Program-made: the position numbers and the translations under genes
Shown: in pieces, positions 9,538 through 21,103 of the stretch
How the letters are laid out: every line of letters begins with the position of its first letter
Numbering within the stretch: the first letter of the stretch is position 1
NCBI GenBank assembly: GCA_014529385.2
Contig: CM043942.1
Coordinates: 50,170,274 to 50,217,773 of the forward strand
Length of the DNA: 47,500 nucleotides
DNA from: Adiantum capillus-veneris
Lineage: Eukaryota > Streptophyta > Polypodiopsida > Polypodiales > Pteridaceae
Direction of reading: 5' to 3'
The notes under the pieces: generated by a model
What the model was told of the DNA's origin: nothing
Seen by the model: the letters and a program-made list of their open reading frames with translations, nothing else
The model's database searches: none

Positions 9538-11753
9538 TTGAAGAAGATGAAAATCAAAAGGTATATTTCTCTTCTTTTTAAATTCTTGGCCACCATGCTG
9601 GTAGTGCATATCGCCCTGCTACTCTAGAATAAGGATTTACGTAGAGTGTAGCTAGCTAGCTCGAAAAAATAATAGAGCACAAATGTAGTGTTCAGCTATG
9701 TGTCCGACTAGGTGGGCGCTCGTTCTGTCAATCCGCTAACATTTCCCCCTTCCTAGATCATGGCATCCCTTGACATGACCATGTGCAATCTTGTTGTTAG
9801 TGTGGTCTTTAATTTTGTCTTAAAGGCTGGTCTTTAGCATGGTATGCTTTGTTGTTGATGATTCTTTCCTTTTCTTTGAGTGATTCATATCTATTGTGTT
9901 CTAGCTAATGTGTGTTTTGGAATTTGATTCTTGAGGCAACTTTACAATTGTTTGTGCATTCTCCTTTTGGTGGCCATTGTTGGTCATTAAGATATCTTTG
10001 GTGTTGTCTGCCTCTATTGGAACTGAGCTTCTTTTGTTGCTGACTTGATTGATGAACCTTGCACTTGTTTTTGATTTGTCATTGCATGTTCTCTACAATG
10101 TTTTGCTAGCTGTGAATCCTTGTGTGATATACTTACAATGGCTTCTAGTAGCTCTCTTGATAAATTTGTCATTGCTTGTCTATATGCCATTGCTTGTTGA
10201 ATCTTTTCCGTTGTACATAAAGGTAATATTTTCTCTTGAAAAGTACACAATGATCTGTAGTTGTTGCTCCAAGTCATTGTCAATTATTTGGGTAGCAATT
10301 TCTTATTGTTAATGTAGAAAGAATATATACAATAGGATGGTGATGGGTGGTGTCTCTAGATTAGGATGGTCTTAAACTTGGATGACCAAAGGGAAAAAAC
10401 CCAGTGGGAAAAATGTGCCTTTGGTATATGCTCTTATTAGAGTTGAACAGTTAGACTTTAAGTGGCTTTGGGGTAGGTGTATCCTAGTGAGGGGATGGTG
10501 TTCCTTAAGTTTCATACGATTCTGGTATGATTTGGTGATTTTCCTTCTGTTTGTGTGTATGTGGGCTCGGTGGTGTGGTTGAGAGCATTGAGATTCTTGA
10601 TTTTGGTTTAGTTTACCTTCCGGAGTGTTGTATGTGTGGGATGGTCTCAGTCTAACAAGCTATATAGACTACCTCCATGCGCCTATTGTGTCATCTGTGT
10701 CCTCGATTGACATTATGTTGATCTAGGTAGTGTTGCATGCACTTTATAGGTGGTGTGGTTTGCTCCCGCAACACTGTTGGGGACAGAAGGACTTGAGTAG
10801 GTAATCCTACTAACACCCGTATGATGGTTGCTTCATTTGGTCTCGATAAAGAGAGCATTCTTCTTAAGTGGATCCGAAAGAGAATATTCCAAGATCAAGT
10901 GGACAGCCAAGAAGCGTGTGTCTTGCCGAGGGTTTGTGACTAGATAGATTTAGTTAGAATTTGTAGTACTAGTTTTAGATTAGAGTAGTTGTTGGTGGTC
11001 GAGTGATTTGTGAGGTGATAAAAGCATTTGCTAGTTTGTGTGTGGCAGTGAAGTGTTTCTCTATTTACAATTGCAATACCCCATATGATGAGTAGGAGTA
11101 GCTTTAGGTAAGTGATCTGATTCTGATCTAAAGGTATTCATCACTGAATTATTTGTTGAAGTGCTTGTTTGTATTTGAAATCACGAAAAAGTTTGATTTT
11201 AACGGTAAAAATGCAATGAACAGGCTTTTGTTGATATTTTTTCATGATTGATTGATGTTGTGAATACAAGAGGACATTTGCAAAAGTTCTGTGAAGAAAA
11301 AAATTGAAATTCTGTAACCTTGGACATCATACACATATGATGTCTCAAGAGGCATCTCGAGACCAAATTTGACAAATCTGACTACACCAGAGTGTTCAAA
11401 AGGGGTGTATTACCTTGCAGTAGTATTATATAGTAGCTCACCCATCATGCATGGAATGCATAAAAAATTCCTATAATGTAATCCACCGGCTACCAATCTT
11501 CTTTGTTTGAGGGATAGATATCTCCAATAGACAAGTTAAACACAAGTAAAATATTGTTTAAAAAATCTTTAGTGGAGGTTAGTAAATGCATAGTTTGGTT
11601 GGTGAGACAAAAACAATATTGACGTTTCTCTCAGACGTAGCTCTGAGTGCATATATGCATGTTCAATGAGCACCTCTTTGACTATTTTTCTCGTTTGTGA
11701 CAAGCAAAAGTCTTTCACCCTGCCTTTGCAGCTGTTCACACTTTCAATTTTTG
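9538..11753. other. Long non-coding stretch
   Basis: T- and G-rich DNA without a supported gene; the open frames at 10049-10312 and 10382-10582 have no coding signature. The only structured item is the purine-rich stem-loop at 10383-10428, listed separately. Confidence 0.5.
10383..10428. repeat. Purine-rich stem-loop, relative of the one at 19842
   Basis: Arms GACCAAAG and CTTTGGT flank a loop beginning GGAAAAAACCCAGTGGGAAA. The same arrangement, with different but still complementary arm bases, occurs at 19842-19882 inside element C. On the minus strand the loop contains TTTTTCCCACTGGG, a T-rich phrase I recall from the 3' region of various plant LTR elements. It may mark an old retroelement fragment here. 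Confidence 0.5.
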
Positions 11754-12080
11754 TGCACTTTCTCTTTCTCGTCTGCCAAATTCTAATGGTTATGGTGGTG
11801 GAAATCCAATGACCATTGTTCAAATTGAATTTGTTGAATATTTCCACATAATAATTACTTGCGGATGGTCATCGAGGTCTTTTCTCCATTAGTGTTTTTT
11901 TTATGGCATTAAGATGCACTTTCTCTTTCTCATCTACCAAATTCTAATTGTAATGGTGGTGGAAATACAATGACCATTGTTCAAATTGAATTTGTTGAAT
12001 ATTTCCACATAATAATTACTTGCGGATGGTCATCGAGGTCTTTTCTCCATTAGTGTTTTTTTTATGGCATTAAGATGCAC
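11754..12080. repeat. 161-bp tandem duplication
   Basis: Two units, 11754-11914 and 11915-12075, each beginning TGCACTTTCTCTTTCTC and ending GGCATTAAGA, followed by the start of a third (TGCAC, 12076-12080). The first 60 bases of the units differ at about half a dozen positions; from CAATGACCATTGTTC onward the units look identical. Open frames across it are not credible genes. Confidence 0.9.
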
Positions 12081-13454
12081 AACACAGTAGAGAGAGGGAT
12101 AGTGTTTAGTAGTGTCATTGAGGAAAAATAGCATGCAGTTTGATGTAAAAATAATAGTATGTTGAGTGCAAGTGGATGGGACTGAGCGGGAATAGCATGA
12201 AATCTCTCATATCAAAAAAGTGTGCAAAAGTGCATTGAGTGTGAGTTATACCACATTTGTCTTGTATTTAGTGCTGATAGAAGAGAGATTTGAGCAAATC
12301 CAAATGTGTATTAGTATTTACATTTTTGAAACAACTAAAGATTATTTTTTGAAAATGAAAAAATTTGACATAAAAATAAGGAAAAACCGAGCTACCGTTA
12401 CAGTTGCCCGCCATCTATTGGTTGCACAAAATTCTCTCTCTAGCGCTAAAAAGACCAAATTTGAGTCTAAAATTTTCATAATGTGTACATATTCGACCTC
12501 AAATCAATGCATCAAGCTCAGCCCCATAACATAGATTTTCACATTATCACATCATCCATATGAGACCCATACAAACAACCGTGACACAAAAAGGAAGTCA
12601 CCTTATGCATATTTTCCCATATGGTTCGGATTGACTAACCATCCACACATGAGTTTATGGGCCTCAAACACTTGAAATTAACTCACCAAAACAAACCATG
12701 AAACATATGTAGACCACTCATCCAACTCACGATGCCATAGGAAACTCCCCCTAGGTAGCACCCCTACATGTATAGGTAATCTTGATAAAAAATTGCGATT
12801 AATAACCCGCACTCACAAAGTGATATAAAAAATCTAAATACATTTATCAGCCTATCTAATCAATATTTGATTTAGTTAAGCAGATTTCTTCATCCAATGA
12901 ATCTATATAGTGGTTCTCGAAGGTGGTTGGGGTCCAAAATATTGATTGTACAGTGGACAACAAGCTATAATTTGAGCGTAACGCTTTACTCATGCGGATT
13001 TCTACATGATACATAAATTACACATATGAGTTTTAGTCGTTCAAAGGAAAACGTGTGACTCATCTAAAAGATTATTATTTTGGGGTCAACTTTTGCATCT
13101 TAAAATGAGAAGCTCTACAGAAATTGCATACAATGTTAGTTTCTTTTGATCCAATGCTCTTACCCCCATGCTAACATAGAATATTAAGAGCCACTAGGGT
13201 CACTTGGTTGTGTTTGAGCAATCACTTTTATCTCCAAGAGACATTGATAGTGAGGTGAAGTCCATAAAGACTTGATCAAAATCCCATCAAATGACATATT
13301 GGAAACATCTTAGGAAGTAGGTCCCAAATCAAAAAACTTTGACAAAGTTATACTTGATTCTTAGTACTTGTCATCTCCACTAAAATGGGGATTTGAAGAA
13401 GATTCTTTTTATAAGATTGATTTTTCACATGAAGAAATGAAATCTTTTAAAATA
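12081..13454. other. AT-rich non-coding stretch
   Basis: Nothing supported: no conserved domain in any frame, no LTR-like boundary and no RNA gene seen. Confidence 0.5.
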
Positions 13455-13562
13455 TGAAGAATCTCATGGAGTTATGTAATATATCAATAGAAAGATCTCA
13501 AAGAGTACAATGAAGAATATCATGGCATTATATATATCAACAGAAAGATCTCAAAGTGTACA
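13455..13562. repeat. 56-bp tandem duplication, diverged
   Basis: Two units, starting TGAAGAATCTCATGG at 13455 and TGAAGAATATCATGG at 13511. Each ends in AGAAAGATCTCAAAG followed by GTACA-like sequence. Several substitutions separate them. Confidence 0.8.
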
Positions 13563-15101
13563 TTCTAACTCCAAAAGGTTCGAAAAGTTTTGAGTTCATT
13601 CGTAAAAAATTTATACTGCTTATATGTCCCCTTCAAATTCCAAAATGTTGGTAAAGCTAGGTCTGCTCCCCAAAAGATGGAGGATATGAATAAAGGTTCA
13701 TTGAGTCAAAATTATGACAATGGTCAAGTGTGTGACAATTCCAATACTTGAAGCTGAAAATGGGTTGCCTCTTGAGATTTCAAGAAATCCCTAGCATTGT
13801 AATAAGGCCACTATGTGTGAAAGAGAAAATTATAGCCTCGTGGATGGCTATGGTTTCAAATGTCCGCCCATTGCAAGCTTTCACTAGATTCCTTATGTAG
13901 AACATGTTCCTCCATCCATATCCATTGACCTTGGTTTTTATCAATTTTCCATAGTGCCCCTCCCAATGTCTGTGATCTCTGTGAACTCAATGAGTGTGCA
14001 TCATAGTGTGTGGAACACTCATGCAAGATTGATAAATGTCAACTGAACTAAGCCTTTTACACACCAAGATGGCCCATATTGTTTTTTCAGCTAGCTTCAA
14101 CCTGGATATCAAAGGTAATAGATTCCTAATCCATATAGGTTTGCATCACCTTCTTCCATGTGAAGCTATTAGGTTCATGTATACGCTCTCTTCCACAAAG
14201 CAACGCTACACTTTCATCACCTTTCCAATGCCAATCATAATGTGGGTATAGCTTGTATTATGCACAAGAAAGTAGGACTCTAATAAAAAATAATATATCT
14301 TGGTTCTCACATTTAGATCCTCAAACATTCAATCAAATGCATAATGTATGCAGCTTTAAGTGAGATCGTATTTAATGTGTGCAAATTTAAGTGCAAGAGA
14401 GTCTGATGTATGAAATTTTTGTTGCACATACTCTAAAGGAAGCGTATAAGAAAACAACATGTTCAATATGAAAGTTTAGGATGACCTAGGTGCAATGCAT
14501 CTCATAAAGTAAACATGACATACATGTAAAAAGAAACAATAAGCAGTTTGTGGTGTACCCTCTTTGTAAAGAATCTAGGCCCACCCAAGACTATAATGTA
14601 GGGACATTTAGCCCCTTTGTAAGAGAAAGGGGTGTATTGTCAATCCATACATCAAGAGAGAATAATTTGAAAGTTCACTAGAGAAACGTATGAGAAAAAC
14701 TACCCTCCTATACTGAGAACCAAAGCTAAACCAAAGATTGTACACAACATAGAGAGAAGCTAGAATCTTGTAATATCGAACATGTTGTTAACTGAGCCGA
14801 TGTTAGTGAACAGAAGATGTTAAAGTCCCAAGCCTTGTAAATGCACATCAAGGATTAATGCAAAGAAGCAGTAAAGATTGGAACTACACATTTTTTACGT
14901 TTTCTCAAAATGGCCATGTATTGTAATTTCTAGATTTATTTCAAGCCATTGTAATAATTGTAACGTGTTACGGGCTCAATAAAAGTTCCAAGCTGTAATA
15001 ATACATCAATTTGTGTGCCTAGGTTGCAGATATAGTAATGTACGGACTCTTAAATGCCTTGGATATTTATTTTGTAAATTATGGATAAATTTTATAATTT
15101 T
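13563..15101. other. Non-coding stretch left of the B primer-binding site
   Basis: No gene supported. If the LTR at 15115-16721 is the 5' LTR of a minus-strand element, the first bases below 15102 should be its leader, but I find no gag or pol coding anywhere in this stretch. Confidence 0.45.
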
Positions 15102-15114
15102 GTTTTGATACCAA
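15102..15114 (-). other. Primer-binding site next to the inverted B LTR (tRNA-Met type)
   Basis: Directly beyond the LTR end, the minus strand reads TTGGTATCAAAAC. TGGTATCA is the first eight bases of the common plant PBS complementary to initiator tRNA-Met; the following bases depart from it. Its position right after the terminal CA identifies this as a 5' LTR/PBS junction, not a solo LTR. Confidence 0.75.
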
Positions 15115-16721
15115 TGTAATGGCATTTTCCTATTCAATTTGAGAGTAGCGGAATTTAATGAGAGAACTTTCAAGAAATGATTTTGTGAGCATAGTGGGTT
15201 GACATACTTGAAGATAGCAACATAATCATAGCAATTAGTTAACTTGGCATAGAAAATACTTTTGCAAGAGAGAGAATTTAGAGAACATGACAACAGTTGA
15301 GGACCAGATTTATGTGGAGCCGGTCCCCCCTCCAATAGGCATTTGTATTATGATTTCTCCCATAAAGAGAGACTTGTTACAATACATTCTTTGTGTTCCT
15401 TGTGACCTAGGTGAAGCAATGAAGATGGAAATCCTCATGCATCACCATCATAGCATAACCTAAACTTGAAGAAAGCTTTAACTATACCAAGCCTCAGTCC
15501 CAAGACCTCAAACACCTTCGAAGGTGGAGAGAGCTAGCAGGGAATGAGGGTAGGGAAGAGGAAGAAGAAACATTTCATACGAGAAAGAGCTAGTTCCTCA
15601 CTTATCATAACTCTTGTGCTAGCATACATAATAGCATAGTAATGAAGAAGAAATAGATGGCAAGCTCAAGCATTGAAGCATGGATCTTGGATGGATTTGC
15701 ACTCCATAGCCAAGAGTGTTGGTGTAGGCTCTCAACCTCTCCTTGCTTGGAGAAAGAGAGGCAGCTCTTGCACTTTGCATAGTACACAATGAGAGTGTTT
15801 GTGAGTGTGTGTGGGTGAGTATACCCCCTAAGCACCCCCCTAGCTTGCTTGGGTCGACCCCCCCTTGTAGCTCATGCTTGAAGCTCATTGGACCCCTCCA
15901 GGCCTAGCCAATCACAAGCAGGAGCCATTACAAGCAACAGGGATAGCCTTGGGACAAGTGTCCCCCTTTCCCCTTTGAGAGAGAGGACTTGATAAATGCA
16001 AAATCAATTAATTAAATATCCTTTATTATCATTGGACCCCTTGGATGGCCAACCAATAGGTTTCAGGCACACCATGAGGGCAACATGAGGAGGAACTTGA
16101 CAAGTGTCCTTGCTGCCTCTTCAAGCTAGGGCTTCCCTTGTGTGTGTGTGTGTTCTCTCTCATCCCCCCCCCCCCCCCCCTCCCTTTGTAGGCTTGCCCC
16201 CCTCCTTGTAGGGATCTTTTTGAATTTGGATGAGCAAGCCCCTTAGTCATCAAGCATGACTAAACACTTGAAGTAGGGGGTGTTCCCACAAGCATCTCAG
16301 GCAAGCTTCTCAAGGCACCTCAAGCACCTTAATCATGCACCAAGTCAAGCACCTCAAGCATGGAGCCAGTCAAGCACCTCAAGCATCTTAATCAAGCACC
16401 TCAAGCATGACAAGCACCTCGAGTTTGGGCCGGGTTCCCACCTCAAGCTTAGCCCTAGCTTACCTAAGGTCAAAGGACTTTTACACACATTATTATAGGT
16501 CTTCAATGAAGCTAACCCTAAGGTCTTATGCTCCATTGGTTAGTCTTGCTCTTGATAGACCATCTCCCATTTGGGCCCCTTTACTATTGGCCCTGTGTTG
16601 AGATAGATCTATAAGCACATATCTATATCTTAACACTTGTTCCCGTTTATTCTCCCACATTAAGTGATCAATTTAATATGAGAAAATCATTTGGGTTGGT
16701 TAGATATTAGATTTTATGACA
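15115..16721 (-). repeat. Full-length LTR of family B, inverted, unoccupied target site
   Basis: On the minus strand it starts TGTCATAAAATCTAATATC at 16721 and ends ATTACA at 15115, 1607 bp. It is the inverted counterpart of the LTR at 32905-33664 plus 47226-47500. Internal features: a G/C homopolymer of 17 at 16164-16180, a TG microsatellite at about 16139-16153, and a minisatellite of AAGCACCTC-type units at about 16300-16430 whose copy number differs from the other LTR. At 15942-15946 it carries GATAG (CTATC on the minus strand), the site where element A inserted in the other copy. Confidence 0.9.
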
Positions 16722-17496
16722 GTACTTAAAACTATAAAGTTATATTTATGTAAGTGTCTCATGTAACAACTTACGGTCACAAAAGAGATATAGTGCCATA
16801 AGTAGGATGTTATGATCTTAGGACCATAGGATACTTTAATATTACTATTTAGGTTTTCTAATTGCTAAATATTAGTTATGGTTCTATTATACAATATTAA
16901 AATGTAATTAAAACTTGATAGTGTTGCAAAGTTAAGACATTTTATTTCTATAAGTGTCTCATGTTACATTATAGGACACAAAATATATCAAATGGCACTA
17001 TAAGTGCCATATGTGGCATCTTATGGTCTTAGGCCCATAGGGTACTCTATAGTATTGTTAAGCTTTTCCAATTGCTAAATGTTAGTTATGGTGTAATTGG
17101 TATTTGATAGTGATGCAAAGTAAAGACTTAGTACTTTGCTATACAAGCAAATTAAGGTCATTGATATTATAAGAACATTTGATATTGGTGCAATAAACCT
17201 ATATAGCTTAGTAGCCATCTTATTGGGTGTTGTTGGATACCTCTTCTTTTAAGATGCCATCTCTAAAATCCTTGATTAAAGTTTTCAAAGCATTTATTGA
17301 TTGCAAATCCTTTTGCTGTAACTTACATTAGTGGTTTTATTATAGATTATTAAGTAGGAAAATAAAAATAATAGGTAGAATGTTGACATCACATCTAGAC
17401 TAACGACAAATTGAGCCTTAAAAGAGTTAAATAACACAATCTTGACATCCCAATTAGCATTTGGGAAACGGGATTTTCCCAAATTATCTAAAATGG

Positions 17497-17501
<5 letters not shown>
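16722..17501. repeat. Non-coding DNA with a diverged 200-bp tandem repeat
   Basis: Two related units start TAAGTGTCTCATGT at 16751 and 16951. They share TAGTTATGGT, TTCCAATTGCTAAAT-like and TTGATAGTG.TGCAAAG phrases, ending near 17132. Divergence is high, so the duplication is old. No gene is seen to 17501. The bases next to the LTR (16722-16726, AGTAC on the LTR strand) are the candidate target duplication of the B element. Confidence 0.6.
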
Positions 17502-18160
<659 letters not shown>

Positions 18161-18169
18161 GGAACTAAA

Positions 18170-19362
18170 AGAGGCAAAGGGGTTTTGCCCGCTACATGCA
18201 TTGCCATGTACACTTGGGAGTGCACATATGTGTCTACCCATATAGAATTTGACCAATAAAGATGAGATTTTGACCCGGTGGTCTTGATCTTTGTTAGCGG
18301 GTATGCCGCGACGGACGATGGAGCACAACGAGAACACAGACCAACAAATTGTCAATCCGAGGACGTAGCTGACCCGACTAGGGCATGGAGGCAATCTCTG
18401 GGTTGTCAACCCTGAGCTAGACACGAACAACACTCTACAGTCACTAATCCTACCACAACACTACCATAAAGAAAATAAACAGACAACGCATCCTACGAAA
18501 CACTACAAGCTCGAAACAGTCTCAAATCATATCGGAATGACTCGAAATCGGAGGGCAAGACTCACAAGGACATATTCTATGTGGCCAAACACCTAAACCC
18601 TGAAAACCGTAACTGTAAGACCTCTATTCGCTGTCGCGATAGACTCAAAACAGCAATTTCCAAAGTGTCCGGAACTGATCTACAAAGACATCAACACGAA
18701 GAGCTTCTCGCCTTGATTCTAACGACTACTCGATCATTCAGAACGGATGGCGTTTGAGGTACTTACAACCAAATATAGCTCGTAGCAGGCAGGCTCGCGA
18801 TGTGGTCCTCGGCTTGCATTGCTTGCGTCGACGCGGAGAGATCCTCGATGCTAACACGCTCCTACTCTCATATCTGCAATGTGATTAGTGTGTGCGATGG
18901 TGTGTGTGCGTGAAGCTGACTACTGTGTGCTGCAGAACCCACGACTGCATATTTATTGAGATAACGTAATGTATTTTTTACAAAGCCTTAGGTTTCAGCT
19001 TATATACAAAGCCTTCCAACCTAATGTCCGGCCAAATGAACTGAATCGTCCCTAGGCTTCTACAGAGCTTAATTACAAGAAACTGAGTTGGATTTACTCA
19101 TTATACAAGCATCTGCGGCCAAAATACAAGTGCCGATTTAAAATATGAGGTTCCCGTAAACATTACAAAAGTGGCCGTAATGGCTCAAAATAATAATAAC
19201 GGGATATTCGATGACGTCCATGAACATGTATCTTCATGTTGCAGCATCCATCTTCATCTTCATTACTTCATCACCATCTTCATGTGGAATCTTTACAAAA
19301 TCTTTGAGGAATCTTTAATGGAATCTTTATGGAAACGTTGTTGAAAGGGCATCCTTTCAACA
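18170..19362 (-). repeat. 3' LTR of element C (left end uncertain)
   Basis: On the minus strand it starts TGTTGAAAGGATGCCC at 19362, right after a polypurine tract. The LTR opening itself is palindromic (TGTTGAAAGG, then CCTTTCAACA). A TATA-like TATATAA lies at about 19000-19006 and an AATAAA signal at 18952-18957 on the minus strand, in promoter and poly(A) order. The far end is not defined because there is no second copy; it lies between about 18170 and 18300. Confidence 0.65.
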
Positions 19363-19374
19363 CTCTCCCCCTCC
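19363..19374 (-). other. Polypurine tract of element C
   Basis: GGAGGGGGAGAG on the minus strand, immediately before the TGTTGA of the LTR and downstream of GGGGATGACAAGAATTC. Position and composition are typical of a plus-strand primer. Confidence 0.8.
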
Positions 19375-20720
19375 GAATTCTTGTCATCCCCGACAAGACC
19401 TATGTCTTTGCTGGCCTTGATGAGTTCTTGATGTCTTGGTGTTGGTTGAAGTTGTTGTGGTAGACTCTTCTACAGTTGGTTGCTTTGCGTGATGTTAAAG
19501 CTTCCTTGAAGTTTTACCTGTAGTGTATCTGAAGCCTGGAACTCTCCCCCTTTGATTTGTGAATGGATTGTATGAGGTTGTATCGGTTGGTGCATGGTCG
19601 TAGTCATTGTAGCTCTAGTTTTCTTTTTCCTGTGGTTGTTATCTGGAAGTCGTACTTGTAAGTTGACTTGAAGCTTTGTCAAGTTGTTTTTCTTTTGCCT
19701 CTCCCTTTTGAATTGTCAGTAGATTTGCAATTAGTAGTGTGGGGATATCGTGGTTCTTCTTGTTTTTGTTGTTATAAAAAATAAAAGAGTAAAAGTAAAA
19801 TGTAGCGTATATACAAAATGAAGGTCTTGGATACCTGGATAAGACTAAAGGGAAAAAGCCAGTGGGAAAAAATGTCTTTAGTCATAATTAAATGCGAGGC
19901 TATATGTACTTAGGTTCTGATGTTATAGAGTTATGCTGAGTTAAAGTACATATGGCTATATGGCTACTAGTATGGGCTTGATATACATGGATAAGTGTTA
20001 GTAGCTTGAAGTCCGAGTCATTGTTGTTGAGCAAAGGCTCATAAAACCTGTTTCTGCTTGGTCATTGTCATTTGTTTGTGTAAGTGCATGGGTGGAATAA
20101 AAAAGAGTGCCTAATGCATATGTCCAATGATGGGACATCTATATGCTTGCACAGAGTTATGCATGTTAAACAAGATGCGGTGCGAGAGAAGAGTATTGAT
20201 GGGTTCTTCATGGAGTTAGTGTAGTAAGAAAAACATATAGCATGAGTGCTTCAAAAGCTTTCACTAGTCACAAGAAGGGTTTTTGCTGTCTAGGTTTCTC
20301 CACTCTTCCTCACTGTGTCAAGTGCTTGAGTGTTTTTTTTTTTTTGGGGACTACTTTGTCTTCTCCACCTTATATATTATATGGACTTTGACTCTTATGC
20401 TCACCTCTTCCAGCATGAGCGACATGACTTTATGTATGCTCAACTCTCCAGCTTGAGCTTATACCTGTTAGCTAGACTCATAGACCATAGAAAAATATTA
20501 ACTTGAAGCTTGGGTCTGACACTTCACTCATTTAGTGGCTTAGCTGCCCGACTCTAGACTCTTATGCCATGTAAGTTTAATGGCGACTTGGACTTACCTG
20601 ATCGTGTCCTGAAATCCAATTCCATATGCTTTTGATGTTTAGGCCTTTCTCGTTAGTTTCTGTTTGAGATGCCATTTTGTCCAATACATTGGAATATATC
20701 TGCTCTTCATTTCTTGGTAG
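19375..20720 (-). other. 3' non-coding region of element C with a stem-loop
   Basis: No supported coding. The stem-loop at 19842-19882 lies here. The rest is T-rich on the plus strand with no repeats that I could match elsewhere in the window. Confidence 0.5.
19842..19882. repeat. Purine-rich stem-loop in element C
   Basis: Arms GACTAAAG (19842-19849) and CTTTAGTC (19875-19882) are perfectly complementary around a loop starting GGAAAAAGCCAGTGGGAAAA. The relative at 10383 has GACCAAAG and CTTTGGT: one arm changed T to C and the other A to G, preserving pairing. That is the pattern expected if the structure is maintained by selection. Confidence 0.6.
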
Positions 20721-21053
20721 CTAATTGTGGTCGCTTGATGAGACAGGTATTGATGTTGAAGCAATGGTTGATGAAGTCTTCTTCTTCCAGATAGTGTTCT
20801 TCAAAATTGTGACCTCCGCATTTACCATTGCTTTCTTTTTGTTGTTAAGAGGCTGTAAAGGAGTTGTGTATCTTTCTTGTCGTTGAGCCTCAATCGCGGA
20901 TTTTGGAACCCACATTGTTCTTGGGCCTGGTGTGATGTCCTTTGTCACTTGCCTTGTTTCTTCTTTGACTTGATGGTACCTTTTCTTTAATTTCCAAATA
21001 TGGCTGTTACTTTTGTAAAGCCTTGGTCTTGTAGTAATTGACGAGGGATCCAT
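20721..21053 (-). pseudogene. C-terminal basic tail of element C
   Basis: An open frame of 110 codons rich in Lys, Arg, Thr and Ser. It contains HIWKLKKRY and TMWVPKSAI, relatives of the W-[VIL]-P-K motif that recurs in the tail of the polyproteins of A and C. It is probably the end of the polyprotein, separated from 21104 by stops or a shift. No enzyme domain is seen. Confidence 0.45.
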
Positions 21054-21103
21054 CTATAGGTTGTAGTACTCTTGGGTGTAGCGGGTGGCTGCTCTTCATT
21101 TCT

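Noticed and set aside
11754-12080. CRISPR-like or satellite array
   Set aside because: Only two units of 161 bp with no spacers, in plant DNA.
16280-16601. Short open frames in the B LTR (also 33025-33299)
   Set aside because: They fall in the minisatellite of the LTR and lack any domain.
15115-16721. Solo LTR
   Set aside because: A tRNA-Met-type PBS follows the LTR end directly, and the 5-bp flanks (ACCAA below, GTACT above) do not match as a target duplication.
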